Shown here: piece by piece, positions 48,195-60,140 of the stretch
Position numbering within the stretch: position 1 is the first letter of the stretch
Layout: every line of letters begins with the position of its first letter
Assembly: GCA_020081605.1 (NCBI GenBank)
Contig: JAHREC010000009.1
Location: 5,394,001-5,458,000, forward strand
From: Albifimbria verrucaria
Taxonomy: Eukaryota > Ascomycota > Sordariomycetes > Hypocreales > Stachybotryaceae
Reading direction: 5' to 3'
DNA: 64,000 bases
Notes under the pieces: generated by a model
The model's database searches: none
What the model was told of the DNA's origin: nothing
What the model saw: only the letters and a program-made list of their open reading frames with translations
Program-made: the position numbers and the translations under genes

Positions 48195-49709
48195 ATGAAG
48201 TCCGTTCTGGCTGGGTGGTTGTGTCTCATTGCGGGCGCAACGGCTCAATCCAAGCTCTACGAGCAATGTGGTGGTGTGAATTGGGCGGGTCCCACCACTT
48301 GTGTGACTGGAGCAATTTGCCAATATTATAATGATTGGTACTCTCAATGCGTCCCAGGTAAGTTGGGAGATTTGTTACAAGAAACATGTGCTAGAACATT
48401 TATTCACTGCAAGACTAGGGACTGGGAATCCAGGAACGACAACGGCAGCGACTAGTACCAAGTCATCGTCGACGAGCACAAGTTCGTCATCAACCAGCGC
48501 GCGTTCATCGTCTACCAGTCAGCCACCTACCAGTACAGGCTTCCCCAAAACAAGCGGCACGAAGTTTAATATTGATGGCACGGTCAAGTATTTCGCAGGA
48601 ACTAACTGCTACTGGTGTAGCATGTTAGCATCTAAGAGCGACGTGGATCTAGTAATGAGCCACATAGCACAATCTGGGCTAAAGATCCTCCGAGTCTGGG
48701 GTTTCAACGATGTCAACCAGAAGCCAGGGGCGATACGACATGGTTCCAATACCTATCAGCGTCAGGCTCTGAGATAAACACCGGCGCGACGGGTCTCCAG
48801 CGGCTGGACGCAGTAGTGGCATCTGCTGAAAAATACGGCGTCAAGCTCATCATCAACTTTGTCAACAACTGGAACGACTATGGAGGCATCAACGCTTATG
48901 TGAACGCTTTTGGTGGATCCAAGACGACCTGGTATACGAACACAGCAGCGCAGAATCAATATCGTGCATACATCCGTGCTGTGGTAGGTCGCTATGTCAA
49001 CTCCAAGGCCATCTTGGCCTGGGAGTTGGCCAATGAGCCGCGTTGCCAGGGCTGCAGCACCGACGTCATTTTCAACTGGGCTACATCTGTGTCACAATTC
49101 GTCAAATCGCTCGATCCGAACCATTTGGTAACACTGGGTGATGAGGGTTTTGGCCTGCCGGGTGATGGCAGCTACCCATACCAATACAGCGAGGGCGTTG
49201 ACTGGCAGAAGAACTTAGGCATCCGCACACTGGATTTTGCCACATTTCACCTCTATCCTGAATCTTGTAGGTGTAAACTCGGGGAAATGGTCATTTTTAT
49301 TCAAACTCTAGCTAACCAAACGTGCCACTATAGGGGGAACAACTGCTGACTGGGGCAATGGTTGGGTTAAGAGCCATGCTGCTCTCTGTGCAGCAGCTGG
49401 AAAGCCATGCTTTTTCGAAGAGTGTGAGTATATTTAATTTCCCTGCCATGACAGGTTTCTTAAGTCTGTTTAAACTGGCCTGACTAACCAAATCCGCTTT
49501 CGTGTAGATGGATATACTTCCGATCACTGTGGCGTTGAGGAGCCTGGCAAGCCACATCCCTCGCCGCGAATGGCATGGCTGGAGATGCCTTCTGGCAATT
49601 CGGTGATACGATTAGTACTGGGAAGAGCCACGATGATGGACACACTATTTACTACGGAGATTCGGACTGGACATGTCTGGTTACAAATCATGTAAAGAAC
49701 ATTGGGTAA
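48195..49709 (+). CDS. Secreted endo-beta-1,4-mannanase, CBM1-GH5
   Basis: Secreted plant-cell-wall enzyme cutting beta-mannan. Order: signal peptide ([18 protein letters not shown]), an N-terminal CBM1 with [15 protein letters not shown] and YSQC, a Ser/Thr/Pro linker, then a GH5 (subfamily 7 type) barrel. WELANEPRC holds the acid/base Glu, and FFEEYGY the nucleophile Glu across the third intron. Other barrel landmarks are [16 protein letters not shown] and TFHLYPE. Introns: 48358-48418, 49267-49333 and 49434-49507. Frame breaks fall at a G run at 48727-48730 and at 49545. The stop at 49707-49709 gives about 425 residues, normal for the family. The CBM1 would target it to cellulose-bearing walls, implying a plant-litter or plant-associated lifestyle. 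Confidence 0.93.
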
Positions 49710-51090
49710 AATGGTGGTTTCTTGCAATGGCCCCGATATGAAGCCAGTGATGGCTCTTTGTCAAGGTGGTTTAAACGAGTACCTGAATCCTTAAGACTAA
49801 GAACCAGTTATCGAAAATGTTCATATTAGGGCAAATACTAGAACCTCACTACGTAGTGCGTCTTATCTCCTTAGGCGTCTGAAAGAGCCGCAGCTGTTGA
49901 CAGAGTAGATTCTGGTAAACTGTGGTGAAATTCAAAGCGTCCTAAAGTAGTAGATAGTAGATGCATCCAAACTACCTCTCAATTTTTACTCAGCTACTAT
50001 TAGCTTTAATGCTCTAGATCACATGTTGATTTTTTTCCCTTTGTACCATTATAATCATGGAAATACTGTGAGCTTATGACGTCTTTGTGTCCTTCGGACT
50101 TTCGAGAAGATTCGTAGTCTTGCCCACTATCAAGAGTAAAGGTGATTGTGCCTCTTTTCAATATATTGGTGTATTATCTTGAAAGTTTCTTGATTCAAGA
50201 CATGCGGGTTACATACACCAGTAGATGAATATCTGCTTTCATACAACCCCTGCAATTCTCACATTCTGAGAAATTGTTCGACTTTCTTTCACAATTCCTT
50301 GTTCTTTTTCTTAGACTAATTATTATCAGCACCATGAATTGAGATAGTATAGGCCTATTGACCTATATACTTAATATTTAGGAAGTATTATTTTTATCAA
50401 AATTTTGGTTTGGACACCCTTACAAATCCATTCATAAATCCTAGCTACCCTGCAGTTATTAGAGGCTTGAACAGTTTTCCAATCAGTAAGCACAGTGGCT
50501 TTTAGATTTGATAAGCTACTATATCCGTGTATATTCTTAGAGGTGGCGGATTTTGCGGAACTTGCCCATCGAACCACGTGAGTAGGCATGTCTTGATCCC
50601 TTTGGTCTCTGCAAAATTTAGCTTCTGACTCTTCTGGGCAACTATGCGATGTTTGAGTCATGATTATTTGTTCCGACATCAAGTAAAACCGTGTTGATGC
50701 TTCGTGGCTTTGCGAACCGAGAGATTCAACATAAAGCTATCTAAGCGGCTTTTTACCCCTGCAGTTAGAATACGTAAGTTATCTTGTAATCGTGATGGTG
50801 CTTATGACCACAATAATGGCGACATCGATTGTGTAAGCGAAGCTAGTGAATTCGAGCGGGGTCAAGTGCAATAACTGCTCAACTTATGGTAGAGAAAGAG
50901 ACGCCCAAGACGTTGTGAATGATTTTCACACCTTTTGAAAGTCCTAGGAACTCCAGACTTCAGTTACGCAGAATATTGATGCTACTACTGAATTCAGACT
51001 ATCTCCGCTTAACACGCTTATTATCGAACTCTTGAATTTCCTGGTATCTTGCGAAGTTACGCTTGAATCTTGGAGCCAAATCGGAGCAAG
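49710..51090. other. Intergenic, AT-rich
   Basis: About 1.4 kb without recognisable genes; the minus-strand frame at 50371-50682 has no similarity I can see. Confidence 0.55.
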
Positions 51091-51849
51091 ATGGCCACAT
51101 CACCCGCACTTATCCTTTATACCAACCATGGTTGCCCCTGGGCCCACCGTGTTCATATTGCCCTTAATGAACTCGGCCTTCCATTTAAAGAGGAAATCAT
51201 CGATTTGACAGTGCCTCGTTCTAAGGAATATCTGCAAATTAACCCACGAGGACTGGTACCGTCACTGTCATATGACGGCAAGATTTTGACCGAGTCCGGT
51301 GTCGTCACACATTTCTTGGTGGATGCGCACCCATCACATCTCATACCGCCCCCAACTCAACAGAGAACGCTTTCTACCGCGCGAGGGTTGCATTTTTGTG
51401 GACGCGTACATTTCCAAAGTGGTTCCGATAGGTTTCAAGATCTTGGCAGCCAAAACAGCGGAAGAGGTCGACGAGGTGGGCAGAGCACAAGTTAGTGCCA
51501 TTGTCAGGAGATTGAGCAGCTGCTTGAAGATGCTGCCCCGTTCTTTGGGGAGTCACACTCTGACACTGGCTGAGGTATCTTTCTGTCCTTGAATGAATCG
51601 ATTGAATGCAACGCCGAATAAAACTGACATGTCCAGGTCCTGGTAGGTTCGTTTATCATCCGTCTTTACGCGTCTGCTAGGAGCGGCATTCTACCAGCGA
51701 CAATCATTAAGGATTTAGCTGAGAAAGCTCCCAAGTTCTCGAAGTGGGCGGAGGCGACTATCGCTCACCCTAGTGTAAACAATATCTTCGACGAGGAAGT
51801 ATGGGCAGCACGACAGAAGGAGAGAATTGCCAATGCTAGAGCAACTTGA
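51091..51849 (+). CDS. Glutathione S-transferase
   Basis: Cytosolic GST for conjugating electrophiles or stress protection. The N-terminal thioredoxin fold reads LILYTNHGCPWAHRVHIALNE, with CPWAHR as in omega-like and fungal GSTs. INPRGLVPSL carries the cis-Pro and LTESGVV the Glu-Ser pair that binds the glutathione gamma-Glu. The helical C-terminal domain follows. The ATG at 51091 is chosen because it leads directly into the first strand. The intron is 51575-51636. Frame breaks occur near 51354, at a T run at 51393-51397, near 51510 and near 51550, all within the second domain. Total length about 230 residues. Whether it acts on a metabolite or in detoxification cannot be told. Confidence 0.88.
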
Positions 51850-52656
51850 GCCCGATTGGATTGTTCACTATTTCTAGGAAGACTTAGTGATCCTCAACGC
51901 GGTTATCCACATTGCTAGCATTATATGATATTCCACAGAACGCGTTCAATATGAAGTGAACCATGATTAAGAACCTGGGGAGAGTGTCTAGGAATTTGCA
52001 TCCCAGATAATGTCATTTACTATCAAAAGACGCAATAGAACTGGTCCCTCACATTCCTACGATTTATAGTGGAAATCGCAACAGCACGCCCCATCTAACA
52101 GGCTGTTTTGATACATCACTAGTGCGTTCCAGACCTAGCACGTGTGTTGTGAACTACGTAAGCTGCTAACGACAGCACTTTCAGGCAACACTAGTCTTCG
52201 AAAGTCCTCTTCGGGGCCTATTCGAAGCGTGAAGTCCAAGTTTCCCATTGAGAAAGATTAAGCTTCGGGTCGGCTGCTTGAGTCCAATAATTCGTAGACA
52301 TTTGCTCGCCATTGAACCCGACCACTATCATATCTGAGCTTCAATCGTTTACTTCACCAGCCATTGGGCAAACTCCAGGGCAAAGGGGACAAGGTGGATA
52401 AGTATTATCGCCCCACTCCGACTCACAGTCATCATACTGGAAATTAACTGACAAGGGGTATGTGTTTCTTGGTGCAATCAGGCATCGATTTGTCACATTT
52501 CATAAGCGTGGGCATCAGCACCTGCCACCTCTTAGATTGCTCGCTTCACGATACCCGGCTGGTACATAGGTGTTGTTACAACGGCAACATCCAGCAATCA
52601 ATTGACGGTCTCAGTCTCATACTTCCACATCTTAGACATCGAGTGTTTTCCTCGTA
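51850..52656. other. Intergenic, promoter of S33 hydrolase
   Basis: About 0.8 kb with only short open frames. No gene recognised. Confidence 0.6.
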
Positions 52657-54608
52657 ATGATGGAGACAGGCTCAGCGCCTGCCAAGCAAAACGTTTCTCC
52701 CCACATGGGCAGGCCATCACCGCCGGCATCACCGCTTAGGTTACCCACGCGGAGAGCCGAGTCTTGGCGATTTCGAGCCGTCGGTATTGTGGGCCTGCTA
52801 TACGTCTCAGTGGCTGCATACCGATTGAGCACATGGTTTAGTCCTGACAGTCCATATGGCATATATCCTAGACCAGGTGACCCATTCCATTTCTTGCCTT
52901 GCACAGATGCCACGATATTGCCTGCGCTCAATGATGACGACGCCAGTATATCTTGGGCACGAACGTTTGACCCTGACCCAGATAACTGGAGCTGGGGCAT
53001 TGCTACGCAGAGACAAACTGTAGACGCAAAGAACGAATATGAGCGTCATGCTGGGCGCGGCATCTACCTGTGCGGCTATTTGGATGTTCCTTTGGACTAT
53101 AACAACAAATCAGACACTCGAGTTACCAGGCTTGCGGTCACCAAGTTTCAAGTCTCTGGCTTAGCCAGACGTGACGGCCGTTCGCATCCCTCAGCTGGCT
53201 ACAAAAGCGAGCGTACACTCGTCATTGAACCTGGCGGTCCTGGTGGTAGTGGAACATCATACCTATGGCGGATGGGAGAGGAGCTGAGCATGCGTCTCAC
53301 TGAAAACCAATTTGATGTGTTGGGGTGGGATCCACGAGGTGTCAACGCTACACTTCCTCTCATGTCGTGTTTCCAACATGATGCGGGCCGCGATCGGTGG
53401 GCTTTAATTCAAAACCAATATCGAGAAGTATCATCGTCACCACGAGCCCAACTCGAGCTTGTCGACGCCATGAATGATGCAATCTTTCGTGCTTGCTACG
53501 AGGCTCATGGTGATCTGCCACGCTTCATGACAACGGCACTTGTGTCCCGAGATGTTGACGAGATTCGTGCGGCACTGGGAGAACCCGAACTCACTGGCTA
53601 TATGGTGAGTTATGGCACTGGTATAGGGCAGACTTACGCCAACATGTTTCCGAGCCGCGTCGGAAGACTCATTCTCGATGGCACAGAGTATGTCATGGAT
53701 CACAGAAAACTTGGTGGTTTTGGGTGGACGGCGTTGGACAATGTCACTGATGGATGGCGTGATGGCTTCTTGGGCGAGTGTGTCAGTGCAGGAGAAGAGC
53801 ATTGCGCACTTGCAAAGCCTGTCGGTGCTGTACCTGTGACAGTGAGAAGTCTGGATGTGCGGATGAGAAAAATGATGGACTCCTCATCAAACGCCCTGCA
53901 GTGGGATATTCCAGCTCTGGTGGGCCATTTATCATTACCTACTCAATGCTAGTCGAAGCACTCTACGCAACTCTTTACGATCCTCATAAGTGGTCATCAT
54001 TCGCGCAGATGCTCTATGAGCTAGAACTGGGAAATTCCACACTAGCTACCGAGCATCTGGAAGGGCTGATGTGGTCATATGATCCTTCCTCTAAACACCA
54101 ACCTAAGCCCGGTTCAGGTTCAGTCGATCTTGAGCGCATGGTGATTTGTGGAGACGCCTATGATGCTCCCTTGCCCGCCAGCGGGCTTGACTGGTGGGAG
54201 AGCTTGTGGGAAAATATGACGAGCAAGGACTGGATTGCGGGCAATTCACGATTCCAAAGCGTTTTCCCCTGCCAGCACTTTACTGATTACTGGCCAAAAC
54301 CAGCAGAGGTATATCGAGGCAATTTGAGTCACACCTTGAATCAACCCGTGCTCCTCATTGCGGAGATATATGACCCGGCCACCCCTCTTCGCAATGGGAG
54401 GAGGCTATTGAATGATATGGGGAAGAATGCGCGTCTGATCGTCCATCATGGCTATGGCCACGGATTTAAAGACAAGTCACGATGCACAGACTCTTTGGCA
54501 AAGGATTATATCATGAATGGTAACATACCAGCTAAGCAAGAGACTAATTGCTATGCGGATGAAAAGCCATATCGTTATGGGGTTGACAAAGCACGCGGCC
54601 AAGTATAA
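52657..54608 (+). CDS. Membrane-anchored S33 (TAP-like) alpha/beta hydrolase
   Basis: Serine peptidase-like hydrolase resembling tripeptidyl/prolyl aminopeptidases (S33) with a C-terminal TAP-like domain. A basic, Pro-rich N-terminus precedes one hydrophobic segment (FRAVGIVGLLYVSVAAYRL), a signal anchor placing the enzyme outside the plasma membrane or in the secretory lumen. EPGGPGGSGTSYL is the oxyanion-hole region, WDPRGVNAT follows, and GYMVSYGTGIGQTYA holds the nucleophile Ser. IAEIYDPATPLRNGRRL and VHHGYGHGF give the Asp and His. One frame break, near 53882 in a short C run, joins the two halves. There are no introns. Length near 650 residues, typical for the group. It could trim peptides or hydrolyse esters. 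Confidence 0.87.
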
Positions 54609-54973
54609 TAAGCCAATCTTGGAAAACAATCACAATCACAATGTTTCACAAACGAGCTGCTTGAGGTGTTTGTTTTGACACTTCTCTTCATGTGGACGCG
54701 TTGACTACTGATATCTTCCAAATGACCTTTTTGGAGGCAATATTCACCTGTCTTAGGCTTAAAAAGACGAGATTTTTACCGTCAATTCCTCCTCCAGTGA
54801 AGAGACCTATGAGACAACATGTGCCCGCTGTGTTGTATATCTAGTATCTCATAATCGGTTGTGTCTGCTTTGACCATTTCAGAATAGAGGTAAAGGCCAA
54901 AGCCGTAAAATTTCCACGTGTCTATCGTTCCATGTGTTGTGCTAGTGCAAACTATTCAGAACAATGCCATCCG
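54609..54973. other. Intergenic between convergent genes
   Basis: About 365 bases between the S33 hydrolase stop (+) and the MFS stop (-). Nothing recognised. Confidence 0.6.
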
Positions 54974-57110
54974 CTATGCTTTTGCTCCCAGAACGTTCCC
55001 CAGCCAATATTCGCTGTCTAGATTGTCTGTTAGATGGCGGAAATTGTAAAGCACGGACGATACGTACGCAAAGGGGAGTGAGCAAACAAAGCTCAAGCCC
55101 GCAGCCACCGCATACATTAACCATACATTCCCCAATGCATTTGTGATTTCCGGGATCACGGCTTTGCGATCTTCATCGCGAAGGGCCTTGTAAGCTCCAC
55201 TACTGGTCCCTGTAACGAGTTGCGTTATTTGCTCTCTTGGTAGATCGGGAAGAGCGTTGCTGATCATCCTAGCTGCAATGTTTTGGAAAGTGGAACCACA
55301 AATCGACAAAAACAAAATCATCCCCAGGACTTGGGCTAAATGCAATTAGCTATGAGACCCTTCAAAATAAAGCGCAGTAAGGACGCCGAGGGCGGCTAAC
55401 ATACCAATTGTCATAGCGCTGACAGCATTTGGTACATCTTGCGGCGGAACATGGGCTTGAGCAATGGCAAAACCCGCGACAATGTAACATCCGCACCCCG
55501 CGCCGATAAGGATGAGGTAGCCATATATACTGGCATTCTTTGTTGTTTCACCGATTGTGCCTACGGCTGGTTAGTTATTTGGGAATTACCCATGACAAGG
55601 GTTTAGCTTGCACATGAGACCAGCTCCAACTACTGTGAGAGCACTGCCGACAATATACCATGGAGATATGAACTGATATCGGGGCATGAGAATTCCATTC
55701 ATCATAGAAATAACCACCATGGCTATTATTAATGGAAGAAGTCGGATCCCGGCATCCAGCGGTCCGTCACCCTATATATTGTCAGTTATTTTCTGCTGCA
55801 CCTACTTAGTATGATAACGCACCCTAACAAACTGGAAGTATAAAGGAACGTAATAAGTACCACTCTGAAGTGAAGCTAGTCAGCAAAGAAATCGTTTGTT
55901 GTGGGACGGATTAACCCACGAGGATGATGCCAGAAGATAAAAACATTTGAAGCTGCAAATTCAGAATTAAAGGATTCTTGAAGTAGTGTGCTGGATAAAG
56001 TCGATTCTCCTTGGTTACCCCAGGATGGTAGATTGTTGCAATAACGGAGAGAATCAGTAAAGAGCCAGTCATTACCCAGAGTGTTATTATAGGTCCAGAG
56101 GCCCAGTCGTAAACGAGACCACCAAAAGATATTGCCATAGTTAAACAGCAAGAGCAGGCTAAAAATAGAACTGTCGCCAACCAGTCCATCATCTTCAGAC
56201 GTTCAATGAGAGACCTGGCTGGTTTCGGAACAATGCTGGGAAATAGTAGAACATAGACAGGTGCAAAAACGCCGCCCACGACAAGATTGATATAAAAGCC
56301 CTACAGAATATCAGTAAATAACATAGACTTTTGGAACAGATCGAGTGGTGAGTGTCATACCCAGCGCCAAGTAGCGGGGCTTGCAGCAAAAGCGCCGCCG
56401 ACCTGGGACTCATCTCAGTAGACATAATTTGATGCTTGTCCATAGATAGACTTACCACCGGCCCAAGAACACTACAATTCCCCAAACGACAGTGCTACCA
56501 GCCAGGTAAGCTGGTTTCTCTCTGTCGTTTGTCAAGATAGAGACGTAAGTTAGTGTGCCTGAGTACATGCCAGACCCGCCAACACCGGCTATGATTCTGC
56601 CCACAATCAAAGCATTCATATTTGGAGCAGCACCGCAGATCGCACTGCCAACCTCAAATAAAATAATATTGAACAGGTAGACCCATTTCATATTGAAGAT
56701 GCCATAGGCTTTGCCCCAAGATAAAATTGTCATGTTCCCCAGGGCGAAGCCTGTCCCAATCCAGGGAAGGAGTTCGACTTTGGAGAATTCGTTCACGATG
56801 GCTGGCTGAATATCAGCGACGATGGTGTTATCTAAAGCAAAAAGGAAGGTGGTTGATAGCATGGCTGCATAGGCGAGGCCCCACTGTGTAATGTGTCAGT
56901 GTTGTGTATATCGGATTACCAGATCCTGAAGGAGGGGTGTATTTAGTTATGTCGAATCTCTGCAATAAGACATACCTTCCAACCGTGAATTGGCCGTGGC
57001 GTTGACCTCACGGGCTCTTCAATTTCATCTTTTTCAGAGTTTTTAGAAATGATTGGGACTGATGGTTCGATTTGGCCTCCATAAGGCGTCTGAATTGCTG
57101 CTGCTTCCAT
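54974..57110 (-). CDS. MFS transporter, DHA2 14-span type
   Basis: Major facilitator with the DHA2 signature in helix 1 (FALDNTIVADIQPAIV), motif GWRx-like loops, VGRIIAGVGGSGMYSG in helix 4, and a long run of later helices. The N-terminal tail is acidic and cytosolic (ATG at 57110). There are several introns: near 56880-56970 after the tail, at about 56300-56365, and more between 55345 and 55870 that split the C-terminal helices into short exons. The last exon, below 55345, has an extracellular loop with DLPREQITQLVTGT and ends GNVLGAKA at 54974. A frame break lies near 56480. Relatives export toxins, drugs or siderophores. No adjacent biosynthetic gene suggests a substrate. Confidence 0.87.
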
Positions 57111-58885
57111 GATAGCACTCGCTTATAATTTGTTTATGATGGGCCACTAACTGTCAGTCTTCTGAGTGGAAAGCAGGAACGTTATTTGAGATAATACAAT
57201 CTTAGACAAATAATCGGAAAATTGAATGAGATGAACAGATGCTAGATTATATAGTAATTTGTTGGTTATGTTTTTAGGAGCAGAGACGAGTCTTATGTAG
57301 CCTTGCACGACAGTAGCCAATCATATCAAGGCGGCCGCTTTCACCCGCGCGGCCGTGACAAGTAATAAGTGAATGAGCTTCAGCCTCATAGGCCCTTTCA
57401 CGTCCATTTTCAGCAAAGATTGCTTCAGGGCGGGTCCGTTCCCCGAGAGACGAGAGATACAATAGTAAGCGTGACTGAATGGCAGTGCCTCAACATCTAG
57501 AGGAAATTTCGGTTACCTTAGTAAGAATATCCATGCTAGTTATGAACGCCGTTCTTGTTCCAATGAAGGAGTAACTCTCATTATCTGCAGACTCAATCCT
57601 GTCCTTTGCTGTAACACTGTTTTCGTCTATGCGGATTCATTGATCACGGTGTTTCCCTTATAGCGCAAGGATTCTCCAGTTTGTAACGGAAAGATAACTC
57701 GGAATCACGTCCTACTTTGAGTCCGAAACTCTGCTTTACAACACTTATGCGCAAACTTAACAAGTTACGGGTAATCTTTGCCTACTCAATGGCTAAAACA
57801 CCAATGAGATATGAATTACATACCATTTTGCCGCTATCTCGGCTGAGGCAGGCCATCATTGTGAGAGGAACCACATCGTAATGGGGGCCCATAAGGCGAG
57901 ACGTTATTGATAAAAATCCCATTATGCTCGTTGATGTTGTTCCAATACTGTAAAAAATCGAGCCTACTAGAAAGACAAGTAACCAGATTGAATTCATTTT
58001 GGTTGTCGCATTTTTGAGTCCGAAACCTGGCAAAATGTGATGAGATATTGCGAACCTCGAGCAGACAGCCTCGAAAACTGGCAGTCGCTCCGAGGAAATT
58101 CCCTGGCTAGAGAAAACAAGGCATCTTTGCGAGGTCAGCCAGTATTTCAGCATGCAGGCGAAGGTGAAAACACAATATTTACCGTACGGAGTAAACCTTG
58201 TATCCATACTAGGACATGGGACCGAAGCAAGACCTTACCTTTCAATTGCAAGCTATGCAAAGCAATGTTGACCGGAATTTGAAGCCAGCGCAACGGCGAT
58301 AGCGCAACGACAAGATTCAAATTGCCCACTAATACAGAGTTGGCATTTTCTCGTACCTGGTGATTCAGAACCAACAGATACAGGCCCGTACGCTCCACTT
58401 AACAGCCAGGTTAACAATCCTGCGTATAGGAGCTTTGGTATATTGGTTGGCAACAATCATCACATACCCCACCAGCATCTTCTTCCCCTCACGTAGCGCC
58501 CCTCTCTAATCGGAGCAGCTGTTTGTAGTTGATCTTCGGCCATGAGCCATCTAGACTCTTTTACAGAAGACATCGACTCCGAATTGTAGATTATGGTGAA
58601 TTTCTTTTGACCATGTTTCACTCCCAAGTCAGGAAATGGTCGGTTGATGAGCTAGCTATTACTGTCAAAGAGTGCCATGGATACGTCTAACCAGAATCTC
58701 ACGTGAACGCTCAACTAGCCTCGCTTAATGTGATACCACTCCAGCGGTATCAAATCATAACGTCGAGTCCACGGCTCAGACTTGGAACTGAGCGGGTCAC
58801 TATTGTAATGGTTTGACATAAATTCTGCCGAGGTTGCTGTAGCAGTGGGTGGACTTGACGCCATTCTTCTTCCCATTTCTCAGCT
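57111..58885. other. Intergenic, possible relic on the minus strand
   Basis: About 1.8 kb. The minus strand at 57782-58456 gives translated pieces with hydrophobic helices (for example SIWLLVFLVGSIFYSIGTT), but frames are broken, and I recognise no family and no intact start. It could be a decayed membrane-protein gene; I do not call it. Confidence 0.35.
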
Positions 58886-59272
58886 ATGTGTTTCTTTGAT
58901 CACACCACCTGGACTTGCGGAGCTTGGAAATGGAGTCGTTTCCGTGAACAATGCTGCAGGGAACATCGCATTGGCTACACGTGTGGACTCAAACTGGTTT
59001 TCTCAACAGATCGTCAGCCTCAAGTTTGCACCATTTGCCGCCAGGTTCTGATAAAGAACCGACGAATTGCAAAGCTGGTGGCTGACATATATAGGTGGGA
59101 GCGTGACGGAGGCAAACCGGCATCTGTTGCTAAAGCTCAAGACGAGGTGGTGCAAGTACGGATCGAACTTGCACGGCTTCATACATCGCATGTATCAAAA
59201 GAGCTTGTTCCTCGAATCTCTTCTTTCCGAAGTTCTTTTCGTAACCACAAGAAGATAACCACGTTTGTATGA
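58886..59272 (+). CDS. Small Cys/Trp-rich hypothetical protein
   Basis: A single-exon frame of 128 residues. Its first half has regularly placed Cys, Trp and Arg: WTCGAWKWSRFREQCCREHR, then TCGLKLV and CTICRQ. This pattern is like a family of short ascomycete proteins of unknown function, possibly metal-binding. The second half is helical and charged (RRIAKLVADIYRWERDGG, then a Gln/Glu/Val-rich helix). No signal peptide or membrane segment. The ATG at 58886 immediately precedes the Cys-rich block and is the only reasonable start. Codon use and composition look coding, but I have no firm family match. Confidence 0.55.
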   Translation: MCFFDHTTWTCGAWKWSRFREQCCREHRIGYTCGLKLVFSTDRQPQVCTICRQVLIKNRRIAKLVADIYRWERDGGKPASVAKAQDEVVQVRIELARLHTSHVSKELVPRISSFRSSFRNHKKITTFV

Positions 59273-60140
59273 CGACAGAATCTTCGAACCCTACGAATGT
59301 TGCGAAATCACGCGCTTGTTCTAAGGCGACATTGTTGTCCCTGGGTTGGTGATACCACGCACAAATTGTCTTCAGCCTCCTGTCAACTATTTTAAAACGA
59401 TTTGAGCATCAGTTTGTTTTAGCCATTGCGAATGGTTCTACGAACCTAAATGAGTATGCTCATTTATGGCGAATAGCTGTCATTTGGTGGCGAGTTACTC
59501 TGGTTTTACGCACTATTTAAGAACGCTCTTCGTGTGACAAACAATTGAGAAATTTTCTTCAATACACACTCCAAAATCGTTTAGGCTTTGCGTCTTGCTC
59601 TCAAAATTATGTACTCGCATAGGTTTTGATGCTATATGCTACTCTTGCGATCTAAGCTCGATGATTCAGGCCCTTGGTAGATTGGCTGGCTTGTGAACAC
59701 TGTTACTGGAAGCAGACTTTCGCCACCTCACGGTCTGGCATATGAATTCAGCCTTCTCTCGGCCTCCGGAGGCATTCTAGGCTACCAAATGAATGAAGAT
59801 TTCATTAGTCCTTATATATGGATCAGACAAAGATGTGGAATTACAATTTATTGGCCTAGGGTGATTCTTGGAAGCATGCCACTGGCAGTTGCCGATGAGG
59901 CCTTATGCTGTCGAATCTTATGCAAATAGTTCAATTTGTATTTTTTTGGTAGGAAGGTTGTTCCCAAATCTGCCTGAAAAGCAACCTTGTGGTATCTGAA
60001 GTAGTATATTGGTGCTATAGCTCAAAAGCCCCGTGTAATAGATACCCCTTCAGAAGGGGTCAAAGATGAATTTGTAACGAAACATCGGTTATCTTCCTAT
60101 TTGCAAGGAAATGAGGCTCCAATCAAACTGATATTTTGTC
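59273..60140. other. Intergenic between convergent genes
   Basis: About 0.87 kb; the frame at 59693-59929 has no similarity I recognise. Confidence 0.55.

Noticed and set aside
57782..58456. A membrane transporter gene on the minus strand
   Set aside because: Hydrophobic pieces occur in several frames, but no start, family motif or consistent splice model could be supported.
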